Of a DNA stretch of 64,000 nt, positions 12,800 to 22,786 are shown in pieces. The notes under the pieces are model-generated. The model was not told the DNA's origin. It saw only the letters and a program-made list of their open reading frames with translations, and ran no database searches. Each line of letters begins with the position of its first letter. Positions within the stretch are counted from its first letter, which is position 1. Where the stretch lies: contig NZ_JACFXY010000001.1 of assembly GCF_014946725.1 (NCBI RefSeq), forward strand, positions 744,001 to 808,000, given 5' to 3'. The translations under genes were made by a program, and so were the position numbers. Source of the stretch: Mixta mediterraneensis. GTDB taxonomy: Bacteria > Pseudomonadota > Gammaproteobacteria > Enterobacterales > Enterobacteriaceae.

Positions 12800-13063
12800 T
12801 TGGCTAATATCAAATCAGCTAAGAAACGCGCCGTAACATCTGAGAAACGCCGTAAGCATAACGCTAGCCGCCGCTCTATGATGCGTACCTTCGTTAAGAA
12901 AGTATACGCGGCGATCGCTTCAGGCGACAAAGCTGCTGCGCAGAACGCATTCAACGAAATGCAACCAATCGTGGACCGTCAGGCTGCTAAAGGTCTGATC
13001 CACAAAAACAAAGCTGCACGTTATAAAGCAAACTTAGCTGCACAGATCAGCAAACTGGCTTAA
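12800..13063 (+). CDS. rpsT: 30S ribosomal protein S20
   Basis: S20 is a primary binding protein of 16S rRNA. The start is the TTG at 12800 ([10 protein letters not shown]), giving 87 residues as in E. coli; E. coli rpsT also starts with UUG, and that weak start is part of its translational autoregulation by S20. An upstream in-frame ATG at 12767 would add an unsupported extension and lacks a ribosome site. The protein is very basic, with [18 protein letters not shown] and a C-terminal [15 protein letters not shown], and Ala-rich helices. Confidence 0.97.
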   Translation: MANIKSAKKRAVTSEKRRKHNASRRSMMRTFVKKVYAAIASGDKAAAQNAFNEMQPIVDRQAAKGLIHKNKAARYKANLAAQISKLA

Positions 13064-13091
13064 TCGCGGGTTGTTAATCGCTTTGTTGAAA

Positions 13092-13118
13092 GAACCGGCG
13101 CTAAGCCGGTTTTTTTTC
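13092..13118 (+). terminator. rpsT terminator, overlapping the end of nhaR
   Basis: AACCGGC, a GCTAA loop and GCCGGTT are followed by eight or more T. The stop codon of the convergent nhaR (13101-13103) lies in the loop, so the last nhaR codons (EKKPA) are written in the terminator arm and its T-tract. Confidence 0.9.
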
Positions 13119-14018
13119 GTCTGTTGTTTGTGAAGCGAACAGTTCGCTAAAGTCACGTTGGCAAATACGCTGTACCGCCGGATGCTGGATCATGCGTTCG
13201 GCAAAAATGACATGGTACTCCTCCAGCACTGTATCCAGCCGGCCAATTTCACAGATTTCAGCGCTTTGATAAAGATCTTGCCTGTATAAACCTGGGGCGA
13301 CGAAAATCGCCTTCTGCTGCGCACCAAATGCTTTCATTAAAGCCGCATCATCAAACTCACCCAAAATTTCCACCTGTAATCCCTGGCTGTTAATCCAGTC
13401 AAGAATTTTACGGCCCAACATTGAGCGACGCCCCGGAATTAGTAATCGCCGCGTTTCCAGACTCGCCGGGAACGGCAATTCAGGCGGCGGTTGTGCGCAC
13501 CAAAAGCTCACCGGACATTCACCCAGCTTCACCGAAAACAGACCTTCCTGCTGGGTGGAATCAATGGAGCAGTCCGATACAATCATATCCAGCTTATGCT
13601 GACTAAGCTGTTCCAGTAGCATTTCGTGGGTAGATTCAAAACAGCGCAAATGAATTTTCTCATCGGAGATCACCGCCGCTTCCAGCACTTTACTCACCAG
13701 CTGCTTAGATAGCGCATCCGCTACACCGACATCAAACAGCAAATGCGATTCTTTGCGATAGTTAACAATATCAAGCATTTCCTGACTGAGCATAAACATA
13801 CGGTCGGCATAGCGGAAAACCAGCTGCCCTAATTCTGTGGGTACGACTCCCCTGCCCCGACGCTGGAATAGCTTGCCCTGCAGGCGCTCTTCAAGCGCTT
13901 TGATCTGCCCGGTAATGGTTTGCGGCGTCAGGAATAAGGCTTCCGCCGCACCGACAATCGACCCTTCACGGCAAACATGCCAGAAGTAATAAAGATGGTT
14001 GTAATTGATGTGTGGCAT
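13101..14018 (-). CDS. nhaR: LysR-type activator of nhaA, NhaR
   Basis: NhaR activates nhaA in response to Na+ and, in E. coli, also the pga biofilm operon. The 305-residue protein (E. coli 301) has the LysR N-terminal winged helix (residues 5-63: [40 protein letters not shown]) and the substrate-binding-like C-terminal domain. It lies 18 bp after nhaA in the same direction. Its 3' end overlaps the rpsT terminator. Confidence 0.96.
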   Translation of the reverse strand: MPHINYNHLYYFWHVCREGSIVGAAEALFLTPQTITGQIKALEERLQGKLFQRRGRGVVPTELGQLVFRYADRMFMLSQEMLDIVNYRKESHLLFDVGVADALSKQLVSKVLEAAVISDEKIHLRCFESTHEMLLEQLSQHKLDMIVSDCSIDSTQQEGLFSVKLGECPVSFWCAQPPPELPFPASLETRRLLIPGRRSMLGRKILDWINSQGLQVEILGEFDDAALMKAFGAQQKAIFVAPGLYRQDLYQSAEICEIGRLDTVLEEYHVIFAERMIQHPAVQRICQRDFSELFASQTTDEKKPA

Positions 14019-14036
14019 ACCTATTTTCTCAACCGC

Positions 14037-15209
14037 TTACGCTGCGTGTTTTGCCAGACGACGCCGCAAAATCAGATAGCCCAATACAGCAGAGCAAACT
14101 GAGCCAATCAAAATGCCCAGTTTGGCTAAGGTAATGAGCTCCGCACTGCTGTCACCATACGCCAGCGAACCGATAAAAATCGACATGGTGAAACCAATAC
14201 CGCATAGCACGCCCACAGCGGCTATGTCCCTGAAATCAGTGTTCTCAGGCAGCTTAGCCAAGCCCATTTTTACCGCCAGCCAGCAAAATAATGTGATACC
14301 CAGCGGTTTACCGATTAGCAATCCTGCCATGATACCCAGCGGTAATAAGGAGAACAGGCTGTCGAACGAAATACCGTCCAGTGATACGCCGGCATTAACA
14401 AAAGCAAATAGCGGCAGGATCAGCCAGCGAACCCACGGATGTAGCGCATGTTCAAGGTGAATGGCGGGAGAGTGGCCCTCTTTTTTCGCCAACGGGATCA
14501 GGAAGCCAACGACTACGCCAGCCAGCGTAGCGTGCACACCGGATTTCAACACTGCGGTCCACAGAACCATGCCAACTATCAAATACAGTGAAGTATTGCG
14601 CACGTTCAGCAGGTTCATCACCACCAATACGCCAATGGCCACAGCAGCAACGCTCAATGAGACAAGAGAAAGATCGGAGGTATAAAACAGGGCAATAATC
14701 ACTATTGCACCCAGATCGTCAATGATCGCTAACGCCATTAAGAAGATTTTCAGTGCAGGCGGCACGCGGCTGCCTAATAACGCCAGAATACCAAGGGCAA
14801 AAGCAATATCAGTCGCAGTTGGAATGGCCCAGCCGTTGCGGGTCGCTGCATCTGCACCATTAAAAAGCAGGAAAATCAGCCCCGGCAGTAACATTCCCCC
14901 CACCGCAGCAATCAGAGGGAAGATCGCCTGTTCACGCTTTGCCAGCGCGCCCATCACTAACTCGCGCTTAACTTCCAGCCCTATCATCAGGAAAAACAGC
15001 GCCATCAATGCATCGTTGATCCATAGCAATAAATTTTTGCTAATGTCCAGGTCGCCAAAACGGAACTCAACCGGAATGGTCAGGAAATGAAGATAGCCCT
15101 GTTGTGTGCTGCTGTTATTCGCCAGAAACATCGCTAGCGCCGCCGCGACGATCAATACTACGCCGCCTGTCGCATCGCTATTGAGGAGCTTTTTTAATCG
15201 GCTGTTCAT
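14037..15209 (-). CDS. nhaA: Na+/H+ antiporter NhaA
   Basis: NhaA is the electrogenic (2H+/Na+) inner-membrane antiporter for salt and alkaline pH. The ATG at 15209 (MNSRLKKLL), with AAGGA 9 bp upstream, gives 390 residues (E. coli 388); a TTG two codons earlier sits too close to that site. There are twelve hydrophobic segments, and the paired Asp of the ion site appear in [18 protein letters not shown] (about 165/166), with an unwound TM4-like [18 protein letters not shown]. It is followed by its regulator nhaR. Confidence 0.97.
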   Translation of the reverse strand: MNSRLKKLLNSDATGGVVLIVAAALAMFLANNSSTQQGYLHFLTIPVEFRFGDLDISKNLLLWINDALMALFFLMIGLEVKRELVMGALAKREQAIFPLIAAVGGMLLPGLIFLLFNGADAATRNGWAIPTATDIAFALGILALLGSRVPPALKIFLMALAIIDDLGAIVIIALFYTSDLSLVSLSVAAVAIGVLVVMNLLNVRNTSLYLIVGMVLWTAVLKSGVHATLAGVVVGFLIPLAKKEGHSPAIHLEHALHPWVRWLILPLFAFVNAGVSLDGISFDSLFSLLPLGIMAGLLIGKPLGITLFCWLAVKMGLAKLPENTDFRDIAAVGVLCGIGFTMSIFIGSLAYGDSSAELITLAKLGILIGSVCSAVLGYLILRRRLAKHAA

Positions 15210-15328
15210 AAGCAATTGTCCTTTTCCAGGGGAAAAACAAAGAGGCTAGGATAATCACTATAACAGTTCGTTAAAAGCAGGTTATTTATGAATAATTACT
15301 CGCAAATACCGAGCATTTAAAGGACGTA

Positions 15329-15358
15329 TAAAAAAACCAGCGACTGGGCGCTGGTTTT
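15329..15358 (-). terminator. Terminator of dnaKJ
   Basis: Minus-strand stem AACCAGCG / CGCTGGTT with a CCCAGT loop followed by seven T, just after dnaJ. Confidence 0.88.
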
Positions 15359-15373
15359 GGAAACTTTAGACGC

Positions 15374-16504
15374 TTATCGGGTTAAGTCGTCAAAAAACTT
15401 CTTCACGCCTTCAAAGAAGCTTTTCGAGCGTGGACTGTTGTGCTCACCGGTTGGGCCACCGAAGCTCTCTTCCAGTTCACGCAACAGCGATTTCTGTTTC
15501 TCATTGAGGCTGACCGGGGTTTCCACCACGACGCGACAAAGCAGATCGCCGACAGCGCCGCCGCGTACCGATTTCACCCCTTTGCCACGCATACGGAACA
15601 GCTTGCCGGTTTGGGTTTCAGACGGCACTTTTAGCTTCACACGACCATCCAGCGTCGGCACTTCGATCTCGCCGCCTAACGCAGCCATCGCAAAGTTGAT
15701 CGGCACTTCGCAGTAAAGATTGTTATCTTCACGCTCAAAGATCGGGTGTTTCTTCACCGATACCTGAACGTACAGATCGCCTGCTGGTGCGCCATGCTCA
15801 CCCGCTTCACCTTCACCACTTAAACGGATACGATCGCCTGTATCAACGCCTGCAGGAATTTTCACCGACAAGGTTTTCGATTTCTCGACGCGTCCATGAC
15901 CATGACAGGCATTGCACGGATCTTTAATTACCGAGCCTCGTCCATGACAGGTTGGACACGCTTGCTGAACGGTGAAGAAGCCCTGACGCATCTGTACCTG
16001 GCCCGCACCGTGACAGGTGGAACACGTTTGCGGCTTGGTTCCGGCCTTCGCGCCGCTACCGTGGCACACTTCACACTCTTCCAGCGTCGGAATGCGGATC
16101 TCTTTGGTCACGCCGCGTACCGCTTCTTCCAGCGTCAGTTCCATGTTGTAGCGTAAATCAGCGCCACGGGATGCGCGCTGACGGCGTCCACCACCAAAGA
16201 TGTCGCCAAATACGTCGCCAAAGATATCGCTGAAATCTGCGCCGCCGCCACCGAATCCGCCGCCGCCCATGCCGCCTTGCTCAAATGCTGCGTGGCCATA
16301 TTGATCGTAAGCCGCACGCTTCTGCGCATCGGTCAGAATTTCGTAGGCTTCCTTGATCTCTTTAAATTTGGCTTCAGCTTCTTTATCCCCAGGATTACGG
16401 TCCGGGTGAAATTTCATTGCCAGGCGCTTGTACGCCTTTTTGATTTCACGCTCGTCTGCGGATTTGGCGACGCCTAAAATCTCGTAGTAATCACTCTTCG
16501 CCAT
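15374..16504 (-). CDS. dnaJ: Chaperone DnaJ (Hsp40)
   Basis: DnaJ binds unfolded clients and stimulates DnaK ATPase. The protein has 376 residues, matching E. coli. Domains in order: J domain (1-70) with the HPD tripeptide in [10 protein letters not shown], a Gly/Phe-rich linker (about 75-105, [17 protein letters not shown]), a zinc-binding region with four CxxCxGxG repeats ([32 protein letters not shown]; about 144-205), and the C-terminal substrate-binding and dimerisation part. It lies 102 bp after dnaK. Confidence 0.98.
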   Translation of the reverse strand: MAKSDYYEILGVAKSADEREIKKAYKRLAMKFHPDRNPGDKEAEAKFKEIKEAYEILTDAQKRAAYDQYGHAAFEQGGMGGGGFGGGGADFSDIFGDVFGDIFGGGRRQRASRGADLRYNMELTLEEAVRGVTKEIRIPTLEECEVCHGSGAKAGTKPQTCSTCHGAGQVQMRQGFFTVQQACPTCHGRGSVIKDPCNACHGHGRVEKSKTLSVKIPAGVDTGDRIRLSGEGEAGEHGAPAGDLYVQVSVKKHPIFEREDNNLYCEVPINFAMAALGGEIEVPTLDGRVKLKVPSETQTGKLFRMRGKGVKSVRGGAVGDLLCRVVVETPVSLNEKQKSLLRELEESFGGPTGEHNSPRSKSFFEGVKKFFDDLTR

Positions 16505-16526
16505 TTATCTAGCCCTTAACATGATC

Positions 16527-16559
16527 GCACGGGCGTGGAGAGATCTCCTACGCCCGTGC
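16527..16559 (-). other. Strong hairpin between dnaK and dnaJ
   Basis: A 10-bp perfect stem (GCACGGGCGT / ACGCCCGTGC), extended by GGAG/CTCC after one bulged base, stands about 50 nt after the dnaK stop. It has no T-tract, so it is more likely an mRNA-stability or partial-attenuation element that lets dnaK exceed dnaJ than a full terminator. Confidence 0.7.
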
Positions 16560-16606
16560 TGGTTTCAACGGCTGTCAGGCCAACCGCCGCGCCCGGTCAG
16601 GGGCAA

Positions 16607-18517
16607 TTATTTCTTGTTGTCTTTTACTTCTTCGAATTCAGCGTCAACCACGTCATCTTCTTGTTTCGCTGACGCGTCGCCTGCATCGGCAGCACCCGCC
16701 TGAGATTGCTGTGCTGCTTCCATCAGTTTGCTGGAGACTTCCATCAATGCCTGCATTTTGGCTTCGATGTCGGCTTTATCTTCGCCCTTCAGTGACGTTT
16801 CCAGAGCAGCCAGTGCCGCTTCGATTGGTGCTTTGTCGTCAGCAGACAGTTTGTCGCCAGCTTCTTCCAGCTGCTTACGCGTGCTGTGGGCAATCTGATC
16901 GCCCTGGTTACGCGTTTGCACCAGCTCTTCGAACTTACGGTCAGACTCAGCGTTAGCTTCCGCCTCACGCACCATTTTTGCGATCTCTTCTTCATTCAGA
17001 CCAGAAGAGGCTTTGATGGTGATTTTCTGTTCTTTACCGCTGTTTTTGTCTTTCGCAGATACATGCAAAATACCGTCAGCATCAATATCGAAGGTCACTT
17101 CGATCTGTGGCATACCACGTGGCGCTGGCTGAATGCCATCCAGGTTAAACTGGCCCAGCGATTTGTTATCGTTAGAGCGTTTACGTTCACCCTGCAGCAC
17201 GTGAATAGTTACGGCATTCTGATTGTCCTCAGCAGTTGAGAACACCTGGCTGTGTTTGGTTGGGATCGTGGTGTTCTTGCCAATCAGCGACGTCATCACA
17301 CCCCCCATGGTTTCGATACCCAGCGACAGCGGCGTCACGTCCAGCAGCAGCACGTCTTTCACGTCGCCACCCAGTACACCGCCCTGCACCGCAGCACCAA
17401 CAGCAACCGCTTCATCCGGGTTCACGTCTTTACGTGGCTCTTTGCCGAAGAATTCAGTTACTTTAGCCTGAACCAGTGGCATACGGGTCTGACCGCCCAC
17501 CAGAATCACGTCGTTGATGTCTGAAACCGATAAACCAGCGTCCTGCAGCGCCACTTTCAGCGGCTCAATCGAACGGGTAACCAGATCTTCAACCAGCGAC
17601 TCCAGCTTAGCGCGAGTAACTTTGATGTTCAGGTGCTTAGGACCAGTCGCATCTGCAGTGATATAGGGCAGGTTAACGTCAGTCTGTTGCGCTGAAGAAA
17701 GCTCGATTTTCGCTTTCTCTGCCGCTTCTTTCAGACGCTGCATGGCCAGCGGATCGTTGTGCAGATCAATGCCCTGGTCTTTCTTAAACTCAGCAACCAG
17801 ATAGTTAATCAGGCGGCTGTCGAAGTCTTCACCACCAAGGTGGGTGTCACCATTAGTTGCCAGAACTTCAAACGTTTTTTCGCCATCCACTTCATCGATT
17901 TCGATGATGGAAATATCAAACGTACCACCACCCAGATCGTATACCGCGATGGTGCGGTTACCCTGACCTTTGTCCAGACCATATGCCAGCGCAGCGGCGG
18001 TTGGTTCGTTAATGATACGTTTTACTTCCAGACCGGCGATGCGGCCTGCATCTTTGGTAGCCTGACGCTGTGCGTCGTTGAAGTAAGCGGGAACGGTAAT
18101 TACCGCTTCAGTCACTGGCTCACCGAGATAATCTTCTGCGGTTTTTTTCATTTTTTTCAGCACTTCCGCAGAAATCTGTGGAGGTGCCATTTTCTGGCCT
18201 TTTACTTCCAGCCATGCATCGCCGTTATCCGCATTGGTGATTTTATACGGCATGATTTTAATATCACGCTGTACTTCTTCATCCTGGAAACGACGGCCAA
18301 TCAGGCGCTTAATCGCGAACAAAGTGTTCTGCGGGTTAGTCACTGCCTGACGTTTAGCTGGCTGACCAACCAGCGTTTCGCCATCCTGGGTGTAAGCAAT
18401 AATCGAAGGCGTGGTGCGATCGCCTTCAGCGTTTTCCAGCACGCGAGCTTTGGTGCCATCCATGATCGCAACACAAGAGTTGGTTGTGCCCAGGTCAATA
18501 CCAATAATCTTACCCAT
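16607..18517 (-). CDS. dnaK: Chaperone DnaK (Hsp70)
   Basis: DnaK is the ATP-driven chaperone for nascent and stress-unfolded proteins and also controls sigma-32 stability. The 636-residue protein (E. coli 638) opens with [18 protein letters not shown], has an actin-like ATPase domain (1-385) with [15 protein letters not shown] (about 190-205), the interdomain linker [13 protein letters not shown] (about 388-400), the beta substrate-binding domain and helical lid, and the acidic tail ending [12 protein letters not shown]. It is first in dnaKJ; grpE is elsewhere, as is usual for this group. Confidence 0.98.
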   Translation of the reverse strand: MGKIIGIDLGTTNSCVAIMDGTKARVLENAEGDRTTPSIIAYTQDGETLVGQPAKRQAVTNPQNTLFAIKRLIGRRFQDEEVQRDIKIMPYKITNADNGDAWLEVKGQKMAPPQISAEVLKKMKKTAEDYLGEPVTEAVITVPAYFNDAQRQATKDAGRIAGLEVKRIINEPTAAALAYGLDKGQGNRTIAVYDLGGGTFDISIIEIDEVDGEKTFEVLATNGDTHLGGEDFDSRLINYLVAEFKKDQGIDLHNDPLAMQRLKEAAEKAKIELSSAQQTDVNLPYITADATGPKHLNIKVTRAKLESLVEDLVTRSIEPLKVALQDAGLSVSDINDVILVGGQTRMPLVQAKVTEFFGKEPRKDVNPDEAVAVGAAVQGGVLGGDVKDVLLLDVTPLSLGIETMGGVMTSLIGKNTTIPTKHSQVFSTAEDNQNAVTIHVLQGERKRSNDNKSLGQFNLDGIQPAPRGMPQIEVTFDIDADGILHVSAKDKNSGKEQKITIKASSGLNEEEIAKMVREAEANAESDRKFEELVQTRNQGDQIAHSTRKQLEEAGDKLSADDKAPIEAALAALETSLKGEDKADIEAKMQALMEVSSKLMEAAQQSQAGAADAGDASAKQEDDVVDAEFEEVKDNKK

Positions 18518-18640
18518 CTAAACGTCTCCCACTAAAATTCTTTGCCAGTTTGGGTTGTGAACCTGTTATGCGGGCGGGTTGTTTGCTTTCAACCATCACC
18601 ACCTGCTTTTTTCCACCGTCCACAACACTCGATGACAAGT

Positions 18641-18668
18641 AAATGGGGCCGCTTCGAAGCGCATCAAG
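18641..18668 (-). promoter_or_regulatory. Sigma-32 heat-shock promoter of dnaKJ
   Basis: On the minus strand CTTGAT (18663-18668) and CCCCATTT (18641-18648) are 14 bp apart, a near-perfect RpoH promoter with the same boxes as E. coli dnaK P1. The leader to the dnaK ATG is about 115 nt. It lies only 48 bp beyond the ancestral end of the broken transporter gene upstream. Confidence 0.85.
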
Positions 18669-18715
18669 GGTTAAATGAAAAAAATTTTGCAAAAAGTCTG
18701 TTTATGGCAAAAAAG

Positions 18716-19993
18716 TCAGACGCTAACTTCCCTGACGGTCCTGGCGTGCTTTTGCTGGCTATGCAGATACAGCCCAGTCAGTAACCCGATTAATTACCAG
18801 GCTGGTGCCAGCGGTGTCAAACGCAAAATGAGCGTGACGAAAATCGGCGTCAGACCGCCAAAAATGGCATAGGCAACGTTATAAGAGAAGGAGATGCCGG
18901 TAAAGCGCACCGCAGCCGGAAAAGCGCTGACCATCACAAATGGCACCACGCCAACGCTCAGTCCTGCCAGGCCATAACTGACAAACAGCGCCTGCGGTCC
19001 ATTGTCGAGTTGATGGAAAAAATTCCAGCTACACAGCGCCAGCAATACTGAGCCAGCCATTAATACGCGTGCCGCGCCAAAACGATCCACTAACCAACCG
19101 GTAATGACGCAACCGGCCAGCAGCATCACCGTCGCCAGACTGTTGGCCTGCAAGCTCAGCGCGGCTGAAACAGCGTGCTGTTTTTGCATTAATGTCGGTG
19201 CCATCAAAATCACCACCACAATGCAGGCTGACAGCAGCCAGGTCAGCAGCATCGACACGACAACGCTGCGTTTATGGCTTGTCAGCACGGTTTTCAGCGG
19301 CAACGTTTCTGCCAGCGCTTTTTGCTGCTGCAGCTGCTGAAAGACGGGGGTTTCATGCAGCCAGCGGCGGAGATACATCGCGACCAGGCCAAAGAGACCA
19401 CCAAGAAAAAACGGAATGCGCCAGCCGCTTGCCGCAATCGCGCTCGGCGACATCGTGCTGTTAATCACGGTCGCCACCAGCGAACCCAGTAAAATTCCGG
19501 CGGTCAGCCCCGCAGTCAGTGTGCCGCAGGCGAAACCGACGCATTTTTGTGGCACATGCTCCGCAACAAACACCCAGGCGCCCGGTACCTCACCGCCAAT
19601 GGCCGCACCTTGCAATATGCGCATCAGCAACATTAGCAACGGCGCGGCAATGCCAATAGCGTGATACCCCGGTAAGGCACCCATCGCCAGCGTTGGTAAC
19701 GCCATCAGTAGAATACTCAGGCTGAACATCTTTTTGCGGCCAACTTTGTCACCAAAGTGCGCCATTACGATACCGCCTAGCGGGCGCGCCAGATAGCCTG
19801 CCGCAAAGATAGCAAACGTCTGCAACTGGCGCAGCCACTCCGGCATATCTGGCGGGAAAAACAGGTCGCCAATAACCGCAGCGAAAAAGACAAAGATAAT
19901 GAAGTCGTAGAACTCCAGCGCACCGCCAAGGGCGGCAAGGGCAAGCGTTTTATAATCCTGGTGGTCCAGGCGCTGAGTAGGGTTCGATTCCAT
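18716..19993 (-). pseudogene. Metabolite:H+ symporter (MFS), truncated by an in-frame TAA
   Basis: The frame from ATG 19993 (MESNPTQRL) encodes an MFS transporter of the metabolite:H+ symporter group (ProP/ShiA-like): ALEFYDFIIFVFFAAVIG in TM1 and the loop 2-3 motif GGIVMAHFGDKVGRKK are visible. A TAA at 18794-18796 stops it after LTPLAPAW (399 codons). Directly behind it, in the same frame, 25 more codons read LIGLLTGLYLHSQQKHARTV and on to a TGA at 18716-18718: a hydrophobic TM12 and a polar tail. One change (TAT/TAC to TAA, or CAA to TAA) would explain this. Without TM12 the protein may be unstable; it could be partly active. The substrate is unknown. An alternative upstream start at 20035 has poor support. 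E. coli has satP and other genes between mog and dnaK. Confidence 0.8.
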
Positions 19994-20099
19994 AACATTC
20001 CAGAGGCAAAAGAAAAGCGGTTGTAAATTTTGCATTACTATACCGTCAATTTTTTACTACATCAGCCAGGCTGTAGCTTATGCCTGAAAAAGGGAATAT

Positions 20100-20687
20100 T
20101 CAGTTATTTATCTCACGCATCGCGCTTTTTGGGCGAAAAGCTGCTACGACTTGCGTATGGGTTTCAATATACGGCCCTTCCAGCAACTGTAAACAATAAG
20201 GTACAGAAGCGAAAATACCTGCGACTTTTACTTTCCCCTGTTCATCTTTAAGCCCTTCCAGCGTCTCTTTAATCGATTTGGGTTGGCCGGGAAGATTCAG
20301 AATCAGCGACTGCTTACGAATCACTCCCACCTGACGCGATAGAATTGCCGTTGGCACAAATTGCAGGCTGATTTGACGCATTTGTTCGCCAAAGCCAGGC
20401 ATCTCACGATCGGCAACGGCTAATGTCGCATCGGGCGTGACATCACGGCGCGCTGGCCCCGTGCCACCCGTCGTGAATACCAGATGGCAAAAACGCTCAT
20501 CCACCAGTTCGCAGATTGCCTGTTCGATCATTGGCTGTTCATCCGGGACCAGACGCGTTTCAACCTCAAACGGTGTGCTAATGGCGCTGCTTAGCCAGCT
20601 TTCCAGTGCCGGAATGCCCTGATCCTGATAAATGCCGTTAGCGGCGCGATCGGAAACGGAGATCAACCCAATACGTAATATATTCAT
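20100..20687 (-). CDS. mog: Molybdopterin adenylyltransferase
   Basis: Mog adenylates molybdopterin so that MoeA can insert molybdate, in molybdenum-cofactor synthesis. The 195-residue protein has the E. coli length; the MPT-binding signatures are LVFTTGGTGPARRDVTPDAT (about 69-88) and LILNLPGQPKSIKETLE. It lies between talB and the transporter, all in the same direction, and probably has its own promoter after the talB terminator. Confidence 0.96.
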   Translation of the reverse strand: MNILRIGLISVSDRAANGIYQDQGIPALESWLSSAISTPFEVETRLVPDEQPMIEQAICELVDERFCHLVFTTGGTGPARRDVTPDATLAVADREMPGFGEQMRQISLQFVPTAILSRQVGVIRKQSLILNLPGQPKSIKETLEGLKDEQGKVKVAGIFASVPYCLQLLEGPYIETHTQVVAAFRPKSAMREINN

Positions 20688-20774
20688 TTATTTAATTCGC
20701 TGTGATTTACCGCGTAGCGGTGAAACAGAAGGGGAATAGCGAGAGGATAATACAAAGCGAAAGTGACGGAAAAG

Positions 20775-20806
20775 AAAAAACCGTGACGACAACTGCCGTC
20801 ACGGCC
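20775..20806 (-). terminator. Terminator of talB
   Basis: Minus-strand stem CCGTGACG / CGTCACGG with an 8-nt loop followed by six T. Confidence 0.88.
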
Positions 20807-20811
20807 CACGA

Positions 20812-21765
20812 TTACAGCAGTTCTGCCAGCATCTTCTCAAGTTTGCCCTGGTCAACCGCAAAGTTACGGATACCTTCCGCCAGTTTTGCCACCGCCATAG
20901 GGTCCTGATTATGCTGCCACAGGAATTCAGATTCGGTCATTTTCGCTGGACGCGCTTTCACTTCGCCGCTGTAGCTCAGTTTGCGCTCAAGCGTACCTTC
21001 GCTTTCAGCCAGTTCTTTCAGCAATGCTGGCGAGATAGTCAGACGATCGCAGCCCGCCAGCTCAATGATTTCGCCAACGTTACGGAAGCTGGCGCCCATG
21101 ACAACGGTTTCATAACCGTGTTGCTTGTAATAATTATAGATTTCAGACACGGAAACGACGCCGGGATCATTGTGTGCCGCGTACTCTTTTTTGTCGGTAT
21201 TGGCTTTGTACCAGTCAAGGATACGGCCCACGAAGGGAGAAATCAGAAACACGCCCGCTTCTGCACATGCACGCGCCTGCGCGAAAGAGAACAGCAGCGT
21301 CAGGTTACAGTTAATGCCTTCTTTTTCCAGCTGCTCCGCCGCACGAATACCCTGCCAGGTAGACGCCAGTTTGATCAGAATACGGTCGTTGCTGATACCC
21401 GCATCGTTATACAATTTGATCAGGCTGCGCGCTTTCGCGATGCTGCCTTCAGTGTCGTAAGAAAGACGTGCATCCACTTCTGTTGAGATACGGCCTGGGA
21501 TCAGTTTGAGGATTTCCAGCCCAATGTTGACGGCCAGCTTGTCAGAAACCAGCTGTAGCTGCTCTTCTTTGCTGTTGCTCTGCTCACGCGCCCAGCCAAT
21601 CGCTTCATCGATCAGTTTGCGGTATTCCGGGATTTGTGCGGCGTTGAGGATCAGAGAAGGGTTGGTGGTCGCGTCTTGCGGCTGGTACAGCTTCATGGCT
21701 GCAATATCACTGGTGTCTGCAACTACGGTGGTTAATTGACGCAAGGAAGTAAGTTTGTCCGTCAT
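20812..21765 (-). CDS. talB: Transaldolase B
   Basis: Transaldolase moves a dihydroxyacetone unit between sugar phosphates in the non-oxidative pentose phosphate pathway. The protein has 317 residues, like E. coli TalB. The Schiff-base Lys lies in [14 protein letters not shown] (about 132), and the N-terminal [23 protein letters not shown] signature is complete. It stands alone, divergent from yaaA across a 209-bp spacer. Confidence 0.97.
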   Translation of the reverse strand: MTDKLTSLRQLTTVVADTSDIAAMKLYQPQDATTNPSLILNAAQIPEYRKLIDEAIGWAREQSNSKEEQLQLVSDKLAVNIGLEILKLIPGRISTEVDARLSYDTEGSIAKARSLIKLYNDAGISNDRILIKLASTWQGIRAAEQLEKEGINCNLTLLFSFAQARACAEAGVFLISPFVGRILDWYKANTDKKEYAAHNDPGVVSVSEIYNYYKQHGYETVVMGASFRNVGEIIELAGCDRLTISPALLKELAESEGTLERKLSYSGEVKARPAKMTESEFLWQHNQDPMAVAKLAEGIRNFAVDQGKLEKMLAELL

Positions 21766-21974
21766 GTTCTTTTCTCTTAGTTAACTGTCAGGGTGAAAAA
21801 AGGCTGTGGCGATAATATCACGCGGCAACGGCGGCGCAAGGTTAGGAAATGCCGTTTACGATAGCGCTGACGAATAGGTGTAATTTGTCGATCTTTGCGG
21901 CTTTTTTGCTACACTGCGAGGCCAAATAACCGGCCAACACCCTGTAAAAACGAGGATTATATGAGGAGGCGAAT

Positions 21975-22751
21975 ATGTTGATGGTGATTTCTCCCGCCAA
22001 GACACTGGACTATGAAAGCCCACTGGCAACCCCGCGATATACCCAACCGGCATTGTTAGAAAAGTCACAACAGCTGATTGAGGTGGCACGCGATCTCTCC
22101 CCGGCGCAAGTCGCTTCGCTAATGCATATCAGCGACAAACTGGCGCACCTTAACGCCGATCGTTTTAACAGCTGGCAGGCTGAATTCACGCCGGACAATG
22201 CGCGTCAGGCGATTCTGGCATTTAAAGGCGATGTTTATACCGGCTTGCAGGCAGAAACGTTCAGCGATAAAGATTTCGATTTTGCGCAGCAGCATCTGCG
22301 AATGTTGTCTGGCCTGTATGGCTTGCTGCGTCCACTGGATTTAATGCAGCCTTATCGTCTGGAAATGGGGATCAAACTGGCCAACCCGGCAGGCAAAGAT
22401 CTGTACAGTTTCTGGGGTGAGTTGCTGACAGATAAAATTAATGAAGCCCTGGCCGATCAAGGCGATGATGTGCTGATCAACCTGGCCTCGGATGAATACT
22501 TCAAAGCGCTGAGGCCGCAGAAGTTACAGGCGCGACTGATTAAGCCGGTATTTTTAGATGAGAAAAACGGCAAGTTCAAAGTCATCAGTTTCTATGCCAA
22601 AAAAGCCCGCGGATTAATGAGTCGCTATGTGATTCAGAACCAGTTGCAAAAGCCGGAACAGCTGCGGGCGTTTGATGCCGAGGGTTATGCGTTTGATGCG
22701 GCCAGTAGCAGCCATGACGAGTGGGTATTTAAGCGAGCCGAACAGGCCTGA
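21975..22751 (+). CDS. yaaA: DNA-binding peroxide stress protein YaaA (UPF0246)
   Basis: The 258-residue protein matches E. coli YaaA in length and in the signatures [33 protein letters not shown] and [15 protein letters not shown]. In E. coli it is part of the OxyR response and lowers free iron during peroxide stress, and it binds DNA. The ATG at 21975 is preceded by GAGG. It is convergent with thrC; the small genes that lie between yaaA and thrC in E. coli are absent. Confidence 0.95.
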   Translation: MLMVISPAKTLDYESPLATPRYTQPALLEKSQQLIEVARDLSPAQVASLMHISDKLAHLNADRFNSWQAEFTPDNARQAILAFKGDVYTGLQAETFSDKDFDFAQQHLRMLSGLYGLLRPLDLMQPYRLEMGIKLANPAGKDLYSFWGELLTDKINEALADQGDDVLINLASDEYFKALRPQKLQARLIKPVFLDEKNGKFKVISFYAKKARGLMSRYVIQNQLQKPEQLRAFDAEGYAFDAASSSHDEWVFKRAEQA

Positions 22752-22754
22752 TAA

Positions 22755-22775
22755 AAGGGACGGGGACCGTCCCTT
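22755..22775. terminator. Hairpin shared by yaaA and thrC
   Basis: AAGGGACGG / CCGTCCCTT with a three-base loop sits in the 35-bp gap between the convergent stop codons. A-rich flanking on one side only; it could end the yaaA and thrABC transcripts from either side. Confidence 0.6.
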
Positions 22776-22786
22776 GTTCGCGCTGC

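Noticed and set aside
16527..16559. Intrinsic terminator between dnaK and dnaJ
   Set aside because: The stem is strong but has no T-tract, and dnaJ has no separate promoter visible; a stability element is more likely.
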